NCBI RefSeq assembly: GCF_000166295.1
Contig: NC_017506.1
Coordinates: 1,240,001-1,304,000 of the forward strand
Origin: Marinobacter adhaerens HP15
GTDB lineage: Bacteria; Pseudomonadota; Gammaproteobacteria; Pseudomonadales; Oleiphilaceae
DNA length: 64,000 nucleotides
Direction of reading: 5' to 3'
Shown: one piece after another, positions 1 to 9,089 of the stretch
How the letters are laid out: each line of letters opens with the position of its first letter
Numbering within the stretch: position 1 is the first letter of the stretch
Notes under the pieces: generated by a model
Seen by the model: only the letters and a program-made list of their open reading frames with translations
Database searches by the model: none
What the model was told of the DNA's origin: nothing
Program-made: the position numbers and the translations under genes

Positions 1-1371
1 CTCGATTTCGGAACCCGTCAGGTTGGCAAGCTGCAATGACATAGCATTCTCGACTACACCAGAAAGGATTTTCTTCTTTTCTTCTGGAATGTTGGATCTT
101 GCAATGATGGCGGCGAGCGATGTCCGTTCGCTCGCCGCCTCAGGAGGGTTATTCGGGCTGCCTGACTGTTCAATGAAATTATCAATCTGTGCAATTAAAT
201 CCTGAGCTTCCGTGGCCCATTCGTGGGTCGTGTTGTGTTGGAGCCACATTCGCACTTGATGCACTTGCCCAGCTTGCCTGGCGACGCTTGTGCGTATTCG
301 AGGTCTGACCATCGATTCGACACCACCATGCTGATCTCGACGCAAGATCGATCGACCTGCGTTATACACAGATAGGAGGCCCTCCTCGATGACAGTTGCC
401 GGCTCCCACCAACTCGGCTCGTCAAGCGACACTGCCAGCCCTGCAATAGCTCTGGCTAGGACGCTCCAACAAGCCGCCTCGGTCTGTCTTGATCCCAACC
501 AGGGAGGCCCGGAGCCTCCTGACCAAGCGTGCAGCTCGAACGCGTGTCGCTGAACACAGGCGCTCGCGGAGGCGATCGAAGCGCTTGCGGCTCCGTTGTG
601 AAAGCTTAGGAGAAGATCAAGCCCGTCGAGGTATAAGCTAGTTTCCGGACTGCGCTCGGATGCTCTGTTAGACTCATCAAGCCAGTCTCTGGCCATACGG
701 AAGGCGGTGGTTGCCGAGTTGCGGTCCTCTCTATCCATGGCTTCAGAAAGAGCTGCCATCCCCAACTCGAAAGTGGCCTCAGGTCGCACCGCGTCGAGTT
801 GAGCGAGTTTGTGCAGAACTTCAACCAGTTCCTTGTCACGCCAATGGGAATAAGCGACGCCGACAATCTTTGCCGCCCGTCGAAGGAACTCTGTGTCGTC
901 GTTTGGTGCGAGACCCAGGAAGAAGTCCAATAAGCGAAGTTGCCAGCGCCTGTTGTCACTGGCCCAGCGAAACGCGCCATCTAGCGCTGCGCTGCGGGCT
1001 AACCCAGATAGTGAGTGGTCTCCTGTTGCGGCCTTTGATAGAAAGAGCATAAAGCAACACTCATCTCCTTCATCCGGCAGCGGCCGATGTTGACCCAGGA
1101 TATCGACCGCTTCAAGGAGAACGAAGTCTGTTGTCGCGACCTCCAATAGATCGTGCAGGACACCCTTGTGCAGTTCTCGATCACTTGCCTGAGCACGGCC
1201 CCATCCCAATACAAGTGGGTGAAACAGCTCGGGCATTATGGGTGTAGTGCCGAGCGACCGCGCTGCCGGCGCGAGTTGCTCTATCCCACCAAGATCTTCC
1301 AACTGCCAATCTCGCCCATCTTTCAAGATTTCTATGAGCTTTGCTTCGATCGGATGCATGTCGTCTACCAT
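1..1371 (-). CDS. Large helical protein of the SMC-type operon (3' end outside window)
   Basis: An uninterrupted minus-strand frame runs from an ATG at 1371 through 457 codons and off the left edge without a stop. The ATG overlaps the stop of the upstream ATPase gene (1365-1367), so the two are probably translationally coupled. The visible part (begins MVDDMHPIEAKLIEILKDG) is rich in leucine, alanine and charged residues and looks all-helical, like HEAT/TPR-type solenoids. I see no catalytic motif. An ATG four codons in (1359) is an alternative start. It is the fourth gene of the operon starting at 5066. I do not recognise the family; from context it could be a sensor, scaffold or effector of the putative defence system. 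The coding frame is certain, the function is not. Confidence 0.8.
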   Translation of the reverse strand, partial: MVDDMHPIEAKLIEILKDGRDWQLEDLGGIEQLAPAARSLGTTPIMPELFHPLVLGWGRAQASDRELHKGVLHDLLEVATTDFVLLEAVDILGQHRPLPDEGDECCFMLFLSKAATGDHSLSGLARSAALDGAFRWASDNRRWQLRLLDFFLGLAPNDDTEFLRRAAKIVGVAYSHWRDKELVEVLHKLAQLDAVRPEATFELGMAALSEAMDREDRNSATTAFRMARDWLDESNRASERSPETSLYLDGLDLLLSFHNGAASASIASASACVQRHAFELHAWSGGSGPPWLGSRQTEAACWSVLARAIAGLAVSLDEPSWWEPATVIEEGLLSVYNAGRSILRRDQHGGVESMVRPRIRTSVARQAGQVHQVRMWLQHNTTHEWATEAQDLIAQIDNFIEQSGSPNNPPEAASERTSLAAIIARSNIPEEKKKILSGVVENAMSLQLANLTGSEIE

Positions 1372-3338
1372 AGGAAGGCGTTCCCGGCGACTTCACGGCG
1401 ATGCGCCTTCGGTATGTGGTCGGTAATCGCTTTGGATGAGATGCCAGCAACAAACACCTGAAAATGCGGCAACTTGGTGAAAACTGACTGAAGTCCAGCA
1501 ACAAGGTGATCCACGTCGACAGGGGACACCTCCTGAGCAGCAGGCGAATCGATCATCAACAATCCAGGATGGCGGCCGATTCCCCGCTCCTCCGCAATTT
1601 CGATCATCGCAAGAACGGTCGCAACTTTAAGGCGTAGCTTTTCGCCTTCTGTTACCTTGCTATAGCTTGTGGGCGCTCCGCCTTTGATCAACGAGAGTGA
1701 CGCATTTCCCTTTAGAGACGCTTCCGACAGGTTCTTCATTCCGAAAGCATTGGCGTACTCTACCAAGCGCTCAGATACGTCTTCGAGCAATCCATCCCGT
1801 CTCGCTTTGACGCGAGACTCCGTTTCCTTCACGACAGCAGATAGAATTTTTAACTCGTCGTTGCGGTCATTGGTTTGTGTATTCGGGCTTATCGAGGCTT
1901 CGGCCTCCTCAAGCCGACCTTCAAGGACAGCCACGGCTCTTGCAGCGTCCTGCCGGCGCGTGGCGGAGCCTAGCTCTTTAGAAGCAGACTCAAGACGATC
2001 CTGAATGAGATCAACCTTTCTGCGAAGGTCTGCCAATTCATTTTCCGCCTGCTCTTTGTTTACCGAGGCGCGTTCTACTGCAGCCTTTGATCCTGCGACA
2101 CGCTCCTGGAGTTCAGCCTTGATCGCTTCGCCGTCTTCGGAGTTAGTGATTGATTCTCCGCAAACGGAGCATGAGTGGGTAGAACTCTCGAGTTCTTTCT
2201 TCGCCTTGGAAATCGTATGGTCACATCGAGGGCAACATTTCGGTTCTAAGAGACGAAACACTGCCGAAGCGGACATGGCATCCATATGGGTCTGCAGGTC
2301 TCGTCTATCTTCCTGATAGACTGCGCGTAGTTCTCGAAGTCCGGTAACAGCACGTTCCGTGTGTTCAGCTAAAACCCGCTCTTGGCGACGAAGATCGACC
2401 AGCTCGATGGAATCGGCATCGATGGCACTGCGTACCGCCTCATCGCTCGGTATCTTCGCTAGCTCAGCACGCCTCTCTGCCAACTGGGCCCTAATGTTTG
2501 CAGTGCGCTCGTTGCTTGTTTTCTGTACTTGTTCGGCTTGTCGAGAAGAAACTTGAACCGCTTGCTCGACATGCTGGTAGGCGGTTTTAGCTGTGGCGAG
2601 CGTCGAAACCCGTGGAACTCCTAGGTACATTTGCATCAGTCGTGATGTGAGACCAGTGGTTACTGGCATGTCACCTAGGAGTACTTCGTAATTGGTGCCG
2701 ATGAACATTGCTCCTGAGAAGGCGACCCAACTATGTGTTACCGACTGCCCCTCGTTTTCTCCATTTTTTCTCCAACTGGATATCGGGTTCATAGCGAAAG
2801 TGTGCATAAAGAAATCTGCCATGACCGCTTCGAACTCGCCGTCGGTGGCGAAGTTGGCAAGAGCGACTCTCTCTGGCTCGCCTCTTGCCATGCTGGTGGC
2901 GCGAACGCGATATAAGCTACCGATAGGCTCGCCCTGAGTCTTGGCAGCGATCTCGTATTCGTCTGAATCGAGGAAGAAACTCAGGCGCACGGCATGAATC
3001 CACCGCCGCACATCGTCTTGAAGGTTGGCAGATGGTCGTCCTCTTATCATCCATCGAACAATCTCGATGATTGTCGATTTGCCCCGTAGGTTGTGTTCAG
3101 AAAGCATGGCCCACAGGCCGTGATCAAGGTCTGCCCATGAAAAGGAAAAATGTCCAGCGTCCGCAACACCGTCCTTCTCGCCAGAAAACTCAATATCTCG
3201 CAGAACGAGCCTGCGTGGCTGGGCGAGTACAGGTGAGGGTTGAATTCGGTGGGCTGAAAGAACTCCTTCAACCTTGGAAGGTTCCACTTTTGCCTTTGTG
3301 GCTATCGCTTGCAGCCATTCCTCCTTGTGTTGCGCCAT
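1365..3338 (-). CDS. SMC/Rad50-like ABC ATPase with CxxC pairs in the coiled coil
   Basis: 657 residues. A P-loop-like NLRGKST (residues 83-89) lies in the N-terminal ATPase lobe. Long charged helices (about 245-480) form a coiled coil interrupted by two CxxC pairs (C369/C372 and C390/C393), placed like a zinc hook or zinc ribbon. The C-terminal lobe carries a signature-like TEGEKLRLKVA (563-573) and Walker B LLMIDSPAAQE (593-603). This is the layout of RecN/Rad50/SMC-type ATPases, which use ATP-driven head closure on DNA. A ribosome-binding GGGAGGAAGG lies just upstream of the ATG. It follows the 209-residue gene by 13 bp and overlaps the next gene by 7 bp. As the motor next to a small middle gene and a nuclease-like gene, it fits the ABC-three-component (Lamassu-type) layout. 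Family level is confident; the system name is inferred. Confidence 0.85.
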   Translation of the reverse strand: MAQHKEEWLQAIATKAKVEPSKVEGVLSAHRIQPSPVLAQPRRLVLRDIEFSGEKDGVADAGHFSFSWADLDHGLWAMLSEHNLRGKSTIIEIVRWMIRGRPSANLQDDVRRWIHAVRLSFFLDSDEYEIAAKTQGEPIGSLYRVRATSMARGEPERVALANFATDGEFEAVMADFFMHTFAMNPISSWRKNGENEGQSVTHSWVAFSGAMFIGTNYEVLLGDMPVTTGLTSRLMQMYLGVPRVSTLATAKTAYQHVEQAVQVSSRQAEQVQKTSNERTANIRAQLAERRAELAKIPSDEAVRSAIDADSIELVDLRRQERVLAEHTERAVTGLRELRAVYQEDRRDLQTHMDAMSASAVFRLLEPKCCPRCDHTISKAKKELESSTHSCSVCGESITNSEDGEAIKAELQERVAGSKAAVERASVNKEQAENELADLRRKVDLIQDRLESASKELGSATRRQDAARAVAVLEGRLEEAEASISPNTQTNDRNDELKILSAVVKETESRVKARRDGLLEDVSERLVEYANAFGMKNLSEASLKGNASLSLIKGGAPTSYSKVTEGEKLRLKVATVLAMIEIAEERGIGRHPGLLMIDSPAAQEVSPVDVDHLVAGLQSVFTKLPHFQVFVAGISSKAITDHIPKAHRREVAGNAFLW

Positions 3339-3351
3339 CCTTCCTCCCTAA

Positions 3352-3981
3352 CTAGTCAGATTGCAGTTGCGTAAGACGAAGTCGCACTTCTTCGGTAATG
3401 GGGGGGATTATCCCTCCCAGCTTCGTCTCCGCGTAGCTCGCGCGCTGATACTGTTTTTGCTTCAAAGCTGTCCCACCCATGCTTCCGGCAACTTTCGCTA
3501 CCAACTTGGACCTTTTGGCATACCAACTAAGGATTGGCTCTTGTGACACGGCGGCCGAGCAGATGTCATAGCCGGCCTTAGTGAGAACGAAGTCTGTCTC
3601 CAAAACCTTGTTGTTTGCTCCTTTTATTCCACTAATGCGAACGAGATCGCGGGATCTCAGTAGCGATAGGGCATCATCCAAGCGTTCGTAGGCTCCAAAG
3701 AAGTACCGGGTCATCGGAACGCGCCGAAGGTCCGGTTCTTCGTCGTCTATGATCGCTTGAGCAGCTTCGTAGTAGCTTTTGTCCTTCGTCTCTATGAACA
3801 AATCAAGTAGTTCAGCCGCGAGGTAGTCTGGATTTCGCATCCAGAAGTCGAACGCTTGTAGGCGTGCTTCGCCTTTGAAAATAAGAGCATGCTCAGCCGT
3901 GGGTGGTTCAATGGAACTGCCTCCTGCCCTCAAGACGAACAAAATTCGCAGGGCGTCTCGATGGGGAGACCGAATCGTCAT
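3352..3981 (-). CDS. Small middle-component-like protein (winged-helix-like)
   Basis: 209 residues from the ATG at 3981, which overlaps the stop of the upstream gene in a 4-bp ATGA, the arrangement expected for coupled translation. The frame is open for 58 more codons upstream, but that part lies inside the upstream gene and is not needed. Residues about 30-70 form a helical segment (LQAFDFWMRNPDYLAAELL). Residues about 100-150 (LDDALSLLRSRDLVRIS, then TDFVLTKAGYDIC) read like a winged helix. Proteins of this size between an SMC-like ATPase and an effector are typical of the middle component of ABC-three-component systems. That role is inferred from size, position and predicted fold; no catalytic residues are visible. 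Confidence 0.75.
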   Translation of the reverse strand: MTIRSPHRDALRILFVLRAGGSSIEPPTAEHALIFKGEARLQAFDFWMRNPDYLAAELLDLFIETKDKSYYEAAQAIIDDEEPDLRRVPMTRYFFGAYERLDDALSLLRSRDLVRISGIKGANNKVLETDFVLTKAGYDICSAAVSQEPILSWYAKRSKLVAKVAGSMGGTALKQKQYQRASYAETKLGGIIPPITEEVRLRLTQLQSD

Positions 3982-5066
3982 TTTGCCTTGCCTTTTTTCG
4001 AAATCGGCGCTGCATCGGGCCAAAGGCCATGCGCTCTGAGCAGTCGCGCCGTTGTAGTGCCATCCATGAACATGATCTGACATGGGGCGACAAAACTGCG
4101 TGCGAGCGCAAACGCCTCTGCCTGCTTTCGGACGGCTGCACCAATGGAATGGCAATGCTGTATGACGTAGATACGGGCGGGAATGTTGAAGAGGCGATAG
4201 AGCTGGTCACCATTTTTTCCAAGATCTGTCGGCTTCATTGGGTGAAATCGTGCAGGCCCCTTCAATAGGAAAGCCCCAGTGTGACGGTGGCCAGCAACAA
4301 GTAAGTTGGCCGAAAGCACATCGCTTTCCTCGCCACCCCAGTCGCTGGGAACAGAATGCTCGCAAAGAAGGCGACAAATCAGCTCCTTAACGACCTGTTC
4401 CGAAACCCTGGTCATGCGCTTGAACTCGGCTTGAGATGGAAACCAAGACTCGTCTATTCCGGAAAACTGCTCGACTTCCTCTGGGCGCAGTTCGAGTGTC
4501 GGCCCGAATGGCGAGGTTATCGCATGGCTGCTCGTAACCAAATCTCCCACCACATAGGGTACTGCGCGGATGATGGTGTCATCGATCTCAGTGATGTAGC
4601 CAAACGCAAACAGACGTGTCGAGCCAGACATTCGGGTATACGCAGTGGAATTTACTAGCCCATTTTTGGAAAACTCGAAGATGAGCTTTTTGCCGGCAAG
4701 AGGTTCGTCGAGCTTCTCTGTAAGGCTCAAAGCAAGGGTCTTGTTGGAAGCCGCGAATCCCTTGCCGGTTACATGACCATTATAGATAAATGGGACGCCT
4801 TCCTTCAGTTCGCCTTCAAAGGCCAGTTGTGGAAGCGTTCTTACGCTATCTGTTGCTATTGCTTGCAGTAAATATGAGCCGACGGCATTTGAAAGGATTG
4901 CCGTAGACATCTGAGCGTTTTGCCCCGTGAGGGCAGCTATTACCTGAGCGGGCAATGTCTGTGAGCTCAGCAGTGCCAGGACGCGGTCACGACTCAAGTA
5001 GAACGCCACTAGCTTCCCAGCAGTTGGCAGCGTTTCTATTCCTTCTTTCGCCACAATGTTAGTCAA
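3978..5066 (-). CDS. Candidate nuclease effector, first gene of the SMC-type operon
   Basis: 362 residues. The start is a TTG at 5066; a stop lies five codons upstream, and GTG at 5054 is the only close alternative. The C-terminal third has the look of a PD-(D/E)xK nuclease core: acidic cluster DWGGEESD (242-249), then the strand GAFLLKG with K269, then a conserved-looking segment (KNGDQLYRLFNIPARIYVIQ, about 284-303) and helices. The N-terminal 200 residues are not recognised. It is the promoter-proximal gene of a four-gene unit with a small middle protein, an SMC-like ATPase and a helical protein, so it is the natural candidate for the effector. The nuclease call rests on a pattern read by eye and could be wrong; the gene itself is well supported. 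Confidence 0.7.
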   Translation of the reverse strand: MTNIVAKEGIETLPTAGKLVAFYLSRDRVLALLSSQTLPAQVIAALTGQNAQMSTAILSNAVGSYLLQAIATDSVRTLPQLAFEGELKEGVPFIYNGHVTGKGFAASNKTLALSLTEKLDEPLAGKKLIFEFSKNGLVNSTAYTRMSGSTRLFAFGYITEIDDTIIRAVPYVVGDLVTSSHAITSPFGPTLELRPEEVEQFSGIDESWFPSQAEFKRMTRVSEQVVKELICRLLCEHSVPSDWGGEESDVLSANLLVAGHRHTGAFLLKGPARFHPMKPTDLGKNGDQLYRLFNIPARIYVIQHCHSIGAAVRKQAEAFALARSFVAPCQIMFMDGTTTARLLRAHGLWPDAAPISKKGKAK

Positions 5067-5207
5067 TCTTAGCGGGCCTCACGTTCTATTGTGCGTGGGT
5101 AGACGCTGTCGACGATTATCTATCGCCTTGCTTGGTAACTTCCTTCAACTCTTTCTGAACCTGCGCCAAAACCTGATCGGACTCTGTCTTACTGTCGCCG
5201 GCGGGTG

Positions 5208-5247
5208 TTACCTTGTATCAATACCAGAAATGATACCCGATAGGTAA
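5208..5247. promoter_or_regulatory. Nested dyad between divergent genes (candidate operator)
   Basis: Two inverted repeats are nested: outer TTACCT (5208-5213) with AGGTAA (5242-5247), inner GTATCA (5215-5220) with TGATAC (5231-5236). They sit in the 240-bp gap between the minus-strand operon starting at 5066 and the plus-strand gene starting at 5307, where a shared regulator would bind. No clear -35/-10 pair was found, so this is a structural observation only. Confidence 0.4.
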
Positions 5248-5306
5248 GTGGTCGAATACCAAGCAGAAACATAGCCTTTGAAATCGGGCAAGGCAAAGTC
5301 TCATGA

Positions 5307-6170
5307 GTGAAGGTGGTTTTTTTGAAGAATCTAGGCATTGATCAGGATACCGGCGACATCTACATCGGCAGTAGTGACCGTCGTCCGGATCAACCCCAGC
5401 AAGTTTCTGTTTTTCCGGTGAAAGTTTGGGGGGAGCTCGCTGACGCTATTTCTGGGCCGGAAATCGATGCGTCTTTTATTTCGGATTACGTATTCCAAGA
5501 GTTGTCTTTCGATCCGGTGTCTCAGATACGGCGTGGCTACGTTTGGCGAAAAATGGATTCACAACCCCAGAACTGGGGGCATCCTCCCCGGCAAGATGCC
5601 AGACTGATTACTTTCCAGTATCAGGGATTCCTCGGTATTTTGGGGGGCAAGTTACCCACTCAAGTTATGTTCACCTTTGGCAGCCAGTCGAACTTCACGA
5701 TCGGAGAGCTGGTCCACTTTGAGCCGGACGCGATTGGGCAGGAGCTGCTTACGATAAAGATGAGGCCGCAATTTGGGTTTCTGCCTCGTTTGAAAAAGAG
5801 CGAGATTGATGAGGACGACCTCAGACGTTTAGAGACGGCTTTGAATAACGTATCGATGGGCCACCGCTCGTCACCTCCAGCCTCTGTAATAGACCGCTGC
5901 AGAGACGCGCTGACCGTTGTACTGTCGATTGCTCTCAACATTAGAGACAAAGACTTGGGAGAGCTCATTAAGAAGTACGATGCAAGTTTTAACAACAATC
6001 AGAGGACCGTTGTTACTAACCTCGCTCATACAGTAAGCAGGTTGCATGCTCGGGCAAAGCCAGCAGAATCTGGTTACCCTCCGGTGTCAGATCGTCAGGC
6101 AGAGCTGGCAGTAGGAGCCGTAGCGGAGGTATTGATTTCGCTCCGCTGGGCGGAATGGGCACCAAGCTAG
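5307..6170 (+). CDS. Unassigned island protein, possibly with an Abi-C-like C-terminus
   Basis: 287 residues from a GTG at 5307; an ATG four bases upstream is in another frame and stops quickly. The N-terminal 180 residues are mixed alpha/beta with many aromatic residues and no motif I can name. The C-terminal 100 residues (from DRCRDALTVVLSI to the end) are helical and loosely resemble the abortive-infection C-terminal domain, in which a final helix like RQAELAVGAVAEVL follows a variable loop. That resemblance is weak. It is flanked by the SMC-type operon (divergent) and the ankyrin gene (convergent, 23 bp away), so it is probably a single-gene unit. No signal peptide or membrane segment is visible. 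Confidence 0.65.
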   Translation: MKVVFLKNLGIDQDTGDIYIGSSDRRPDQPQQVSVFPVKVWGELADAISGPEIDASFISDYVFQELSFDPVSQIRRGYVWRKMDSQPQNWGHPPRQDARLITFQYQGFLGILGGKLPTQVMFTFGSQSNFTIGELVHFEPDAIGQELLTIKMRPQFGFLPRLKKSEIDEDDLRRLETALNNVSMGHRSSPPASVIDRCRDALTVVLSIALNIRDKDLGELIKKYDASFNNNQRTVVTNLAHTVSRLHARAKPAESGYPPVSDRQAELAVGAVAEVLISLRWAEWAPS

Positions 6171-6193
6171 GTAAACTAGGCGCCTCTCGGCTG

Positions 6194-8914
6194 CTAATTT
6201 ACGGCAGGAGCGTTTTTCAGAGCGGTAATAAGCTTTTCTATTTGTTCTGCAGGCACTGGTTTCCGCCCCTCTTTTACAAGCTCCGCGTTCAGATAAGAAA
6301 GTGCTCCCGGGGTCTCGCAGTAGAATTTCGCCAACTCCAGTGGAGTCATCCCGTTTGAATCGCGTTGCCAGGCAAGCTGCGGTGATAGTTCGATAACCTT
6401 TTTAATCGCGTAGGTGTTTCCAGACCAGGTTGCGGTATGAAGCGCAGACCGACCATCCACCGTCTTTAGGCTGAGATTGCATCTATGGCTTAAAAGCGCA
6501 TCGATTGACGCCTTGTCATACGATTTCACTGCAGCATGAAAAGCAGATTTGCCCTGGAAGTCCTGTAGGTCAGGGTCTGCACCAGCCTCGAGAAACGCCT
6601 GAACCAACTCCGAGTCACCAGCTTCTGCAACGAGCATCAGAGGCGATTGGCCCTTAAAATCTGTAAGGGTCAATTGTTTTGGTCCCTTTTGGGCGAGTAA
6701 TTTAATTGCCTGCCTCCACACGTCAAAGTTTCTTTCCATTCGCTGAAGTTCCGGCTGCAGATCCATAGGGGCGATTTGCTTCATCTTAGGCAGCTGATTC
6801 TGGAAGTGTGAGCGGCATTTGATCCAGCTCAGCAGTAAAGAGTCGCCTGTAACGTAGTGAAGGCTTTTGTTGTATTTTTTGTGGTTGAGATTGATCCAGT
6901 CTTTAATGGCATTAACGTCCCCAGACATGAACACATTAATAGCTGGCTTAAGCTCCTCACTGCCGACCGGCTTTTTTCGTTCCAATCCCGGGTAGGGCTT
7001 GTATAGGTCATTCCAGAAGTATTCAGAGGCCCACTTCGCCACTTCTTCGATGCCTGGCGCTTTCTCCTCTTCGATCACTCCGCCAGCCAGCATTTCCCGA
7101 TAGTAAATTTCATGATTATTAGGGATCAGCTTCTGATCTGCGACCTGCACAGCGAAGCCGTCCCTGGCAATTTCTCCTCGTAGAGAGCCAAAACCCCTGC
7201 CTAATACAGCTTTGCGAGCTGCATCAAATAGTTTTTGGGCTAATTTAAAGTCATTCTTGGCCAGATGATGCTTTGCCTCGTATTGGAGAAAGGGAGCTTC
7301 CCATTGATCGAACGATGGATTGGCTTTGGCTTTGGCCAACAGCTTTTCAACTTGGATGGCGCTGTCTTTTGACAGCTTCTTGCGGTCTCCATTCAGGTAG
7401 CCGTCCAGCTCTAGCAAGATGGGCGGAAGTTGCTCACCGGGTGTCTCGGCCAACTCCTTCAGCCTTTCAATGGCTGCTGAGCGAGCTTTTGGACTCAGTC
7501 CGCTGGCCCCGGCGACTTGAGTCACAACTGAATAGCGGCCTTCGGATTGAAGTGTGCGCCAGGGGGAAGCGGTTTTCAGGCGGTCAATTAGTTTTGATAT
7601 GGCGATCGTTTCTTCGGCATGGCTTGTTACCAGGCCCAATTTTGCTTTAGTGACATGCTCTCTTGAGGACGCGTTATATCCAATCAGGTCTTGAAGGTCT
7701 GCCTCAGCTATCATTGATCCAAACATCCGATTCAACAATGATGCAAGTTCGAGGATTGCGGTCTCATGTCTGGATGGGAGTATGGAAAGGTAAAGCGTAT
7801 ATGCATCCCACGGGTCAAGACGCTCTTCGAACCATTCGTCCTCTGCTACCTCTCCATCGACTCGACAATTACGCCAGGCCGCAATTGTCAGGTTGTAGAT
7901 GTGCTTGTAGATAGCGAAGACCTGAAGGAGTTTATTCTGCTCGAAGTTAGGGCAGGACTTCTCCACTCCGGGACACAGAAACTTCAAGGCACGTTCATAA
8001 CCGTCTTGAATCATTCTGGCAAACAGTAGTCGCTGCCGGATGATTTTGAGGGTAGGGCGTTGATAGCGATCTGCCACCAGGCCAATGAAGAGCTGCTTTT
8101 CGTTGGCCGTGCCATGGCCGCTGATGATCCGCTTAATGTCCTGTTCATCACCTATGGCGAGCTCTTTTCTGAGGGCTTGTTCATCCAATTTTTTCGCTTC
8201 GACAAAACGGAGAGCGTCAGAGAACTGGCGATCAAACGTCTCTGTCGTGTCCAACTCAAACGAACCAGCGAAGTTAATTTCGAAGTCGTCGGAAAAGAAG
8301 CAGTGAATCTTATCGCGGTACGGGAGCGTGCCTTTTCGCCAGTTATATAGGGTTCTGATAAAGGTCTCTGTATCATCAACCTCCGAAACACTAGCTGCAC
8401 GATTCCTGCATTCTGCAAGTCGCTCGATTGAACCTCCAGCCAAGTCAGAGAGCCAGTCAACGACTTGGGAAACTGGCAGATATACGCCTGTCTCATTTTT
8501 ATCGGAGAGCACCTCCGGCAAATACCAGAAACTTCCTCGTGGCATCCCCCCGTCCAGATTGGCTCCTAGGTTCCAAAATGCTGCGTGTCGGGCGATGCCT
8601 GGTGTAAAAAAGTGCCCGAGCACAAGCCAAAAAACCTGCCTTAGGTCTGCATTAAATGTCCAAGTGTTGCATTCCAGGCCTTTATAAGCGTTGCCAATTT
8701 TCACCAGGTCATCGACGAAGCCAGCTCTTGCCTGTTCATCCAGTTCGAGTTCATCGAAGATTTCCCAGAGCACTTGTTCCCCCATCTTTTGATGATTGAT
8801 CAACTGCATGTGGCCGGATGAAAATTTGCGCTTTGTGTCGGACTGACCTTGCTTCAGGCCTAGGCTCTGGTGGATTTCGAGCAGTGCGGTTTCGATAGTA
8901 GGGAACGTAGCCAT
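6194..8914 (-). CDS. Large ankyrin-repeat protein, divergent from viperin
   Basis: 906 residues from ATG 8914, which has AAGGAG eight bases upstream; ten more upstream codons are open but lack a ribosome site. About 740 N-terminal residues are mostly helical, rich in W, K and E, and not recognised. The C-terminal 150 residues contain about four ankyrin repeats, with hallmarks such as GQSPLMLVAEAGD, GKSAFHAAVKSYD, GRSALHTATWSGN and GMTPLELAKFYC. Ankyrin repeats bind proteins. There is no signal peptide, so the protein is probably cytoplasmic. It is transcribed away from the viperin gene across a 175-bp gap, so the two may share regulation. Function is unknown; in this island it may act as a sensor or an effector scaffold. 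Confidence 0.8.
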   Translation of the reverse strand: MATFPTIETALLEIHQSLGLKQGQSDTKRKFSSGHMQLINHQKMGEQVLWEIFDELELDEQARAGFVDDLVKIGNAYKGLECNTWTFNADLRQVFWLVLGHFFTPGIARHAAFWNLGANLDGGMPRGSFWYLPEVLSDKNETGVYLPVSQVVDWLSDLAGGSIERLAECRNRAASVSEVDDTETFIRTLYNWRKGTLPYRDKIHCFFSDDFEINFAGSFELDTTETFDRQFSDALRFVEAKKLDEQALRKELAIGDEQDIKRIISGHGTANEKQLFIGLVADRYQRPTLKIIRQRLLFARMIQDGYERALKFLCPGVEKSCPNFEQNKLLQVFAIYKHIYNLTIAAWRNCRVDGEVAEDEWFEERLDPWDAYTLYLSILPSRHETAILELASLLNRMFGSMIAEADLQDLIGYNASSREHVTKAKLGLVTSHAEETIAISKLIDRLKTASPWRTLQSEGRYSVVTQVAGASGLSPKARSAAIERLKELAETPGEQLPPILLELDGYLNGDRKKLSKDSAIQVEKLLAKAKANPSFDQWEAPFLQYEAKHHLAKNDFKLAQKLFDAARKAVLGRGFGSLRGEIARDGFAVQVADQKLIPNNHEIYYREMLAGGVIEEEKAPGIEEVAKWASEYFWNDLYKPYPGLERKKPVGSEELKPAINVFMSGDVNAIKDWINLNHKKYNKSLHYVTGDSLLLSWIKCRSHFQNQLPKMKQIAPMDLQPELQRMERNFDVWRQAIKLLAQKGPKQLTLTDFKGQSPLMLVAEAGDSELVQAFLEAGADPDLQDFQGKSAFHAAVKSYDKASIDALLSHRCNLSLKTVDGRSALHTATWSGNTYAIKKVIELSPQLAWQRDSNGMTPLELAKFYCETPGALSYLNAELVKEGRKPVPAEQIEKLITALKNAPAVN

Positions 8915-9089
8915 AGATTTCTCCTTGGTGACTGATCTGCACATCCTTGTCTAAAACGAACCCTGTCTCACTGAAAAGTGACATACCCCCCCAAGGATGC
9001 GTAAAGCGCAGGGGGGGGACGTGAGGTTTCATACTGAAATATCTTGTGCGCTGACATTCTGGCTCCTTCACAAATCGAATGGAGCTTTT

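Noticed and set aside
5116..5220. Short minus-strand frame reading like the end of a protein (KTESDQVLAQVQKELKEV)
   Set aside because: It has no usable start codon after the upstream stop and no ribosome site; either chance or the tail of a lost gene.
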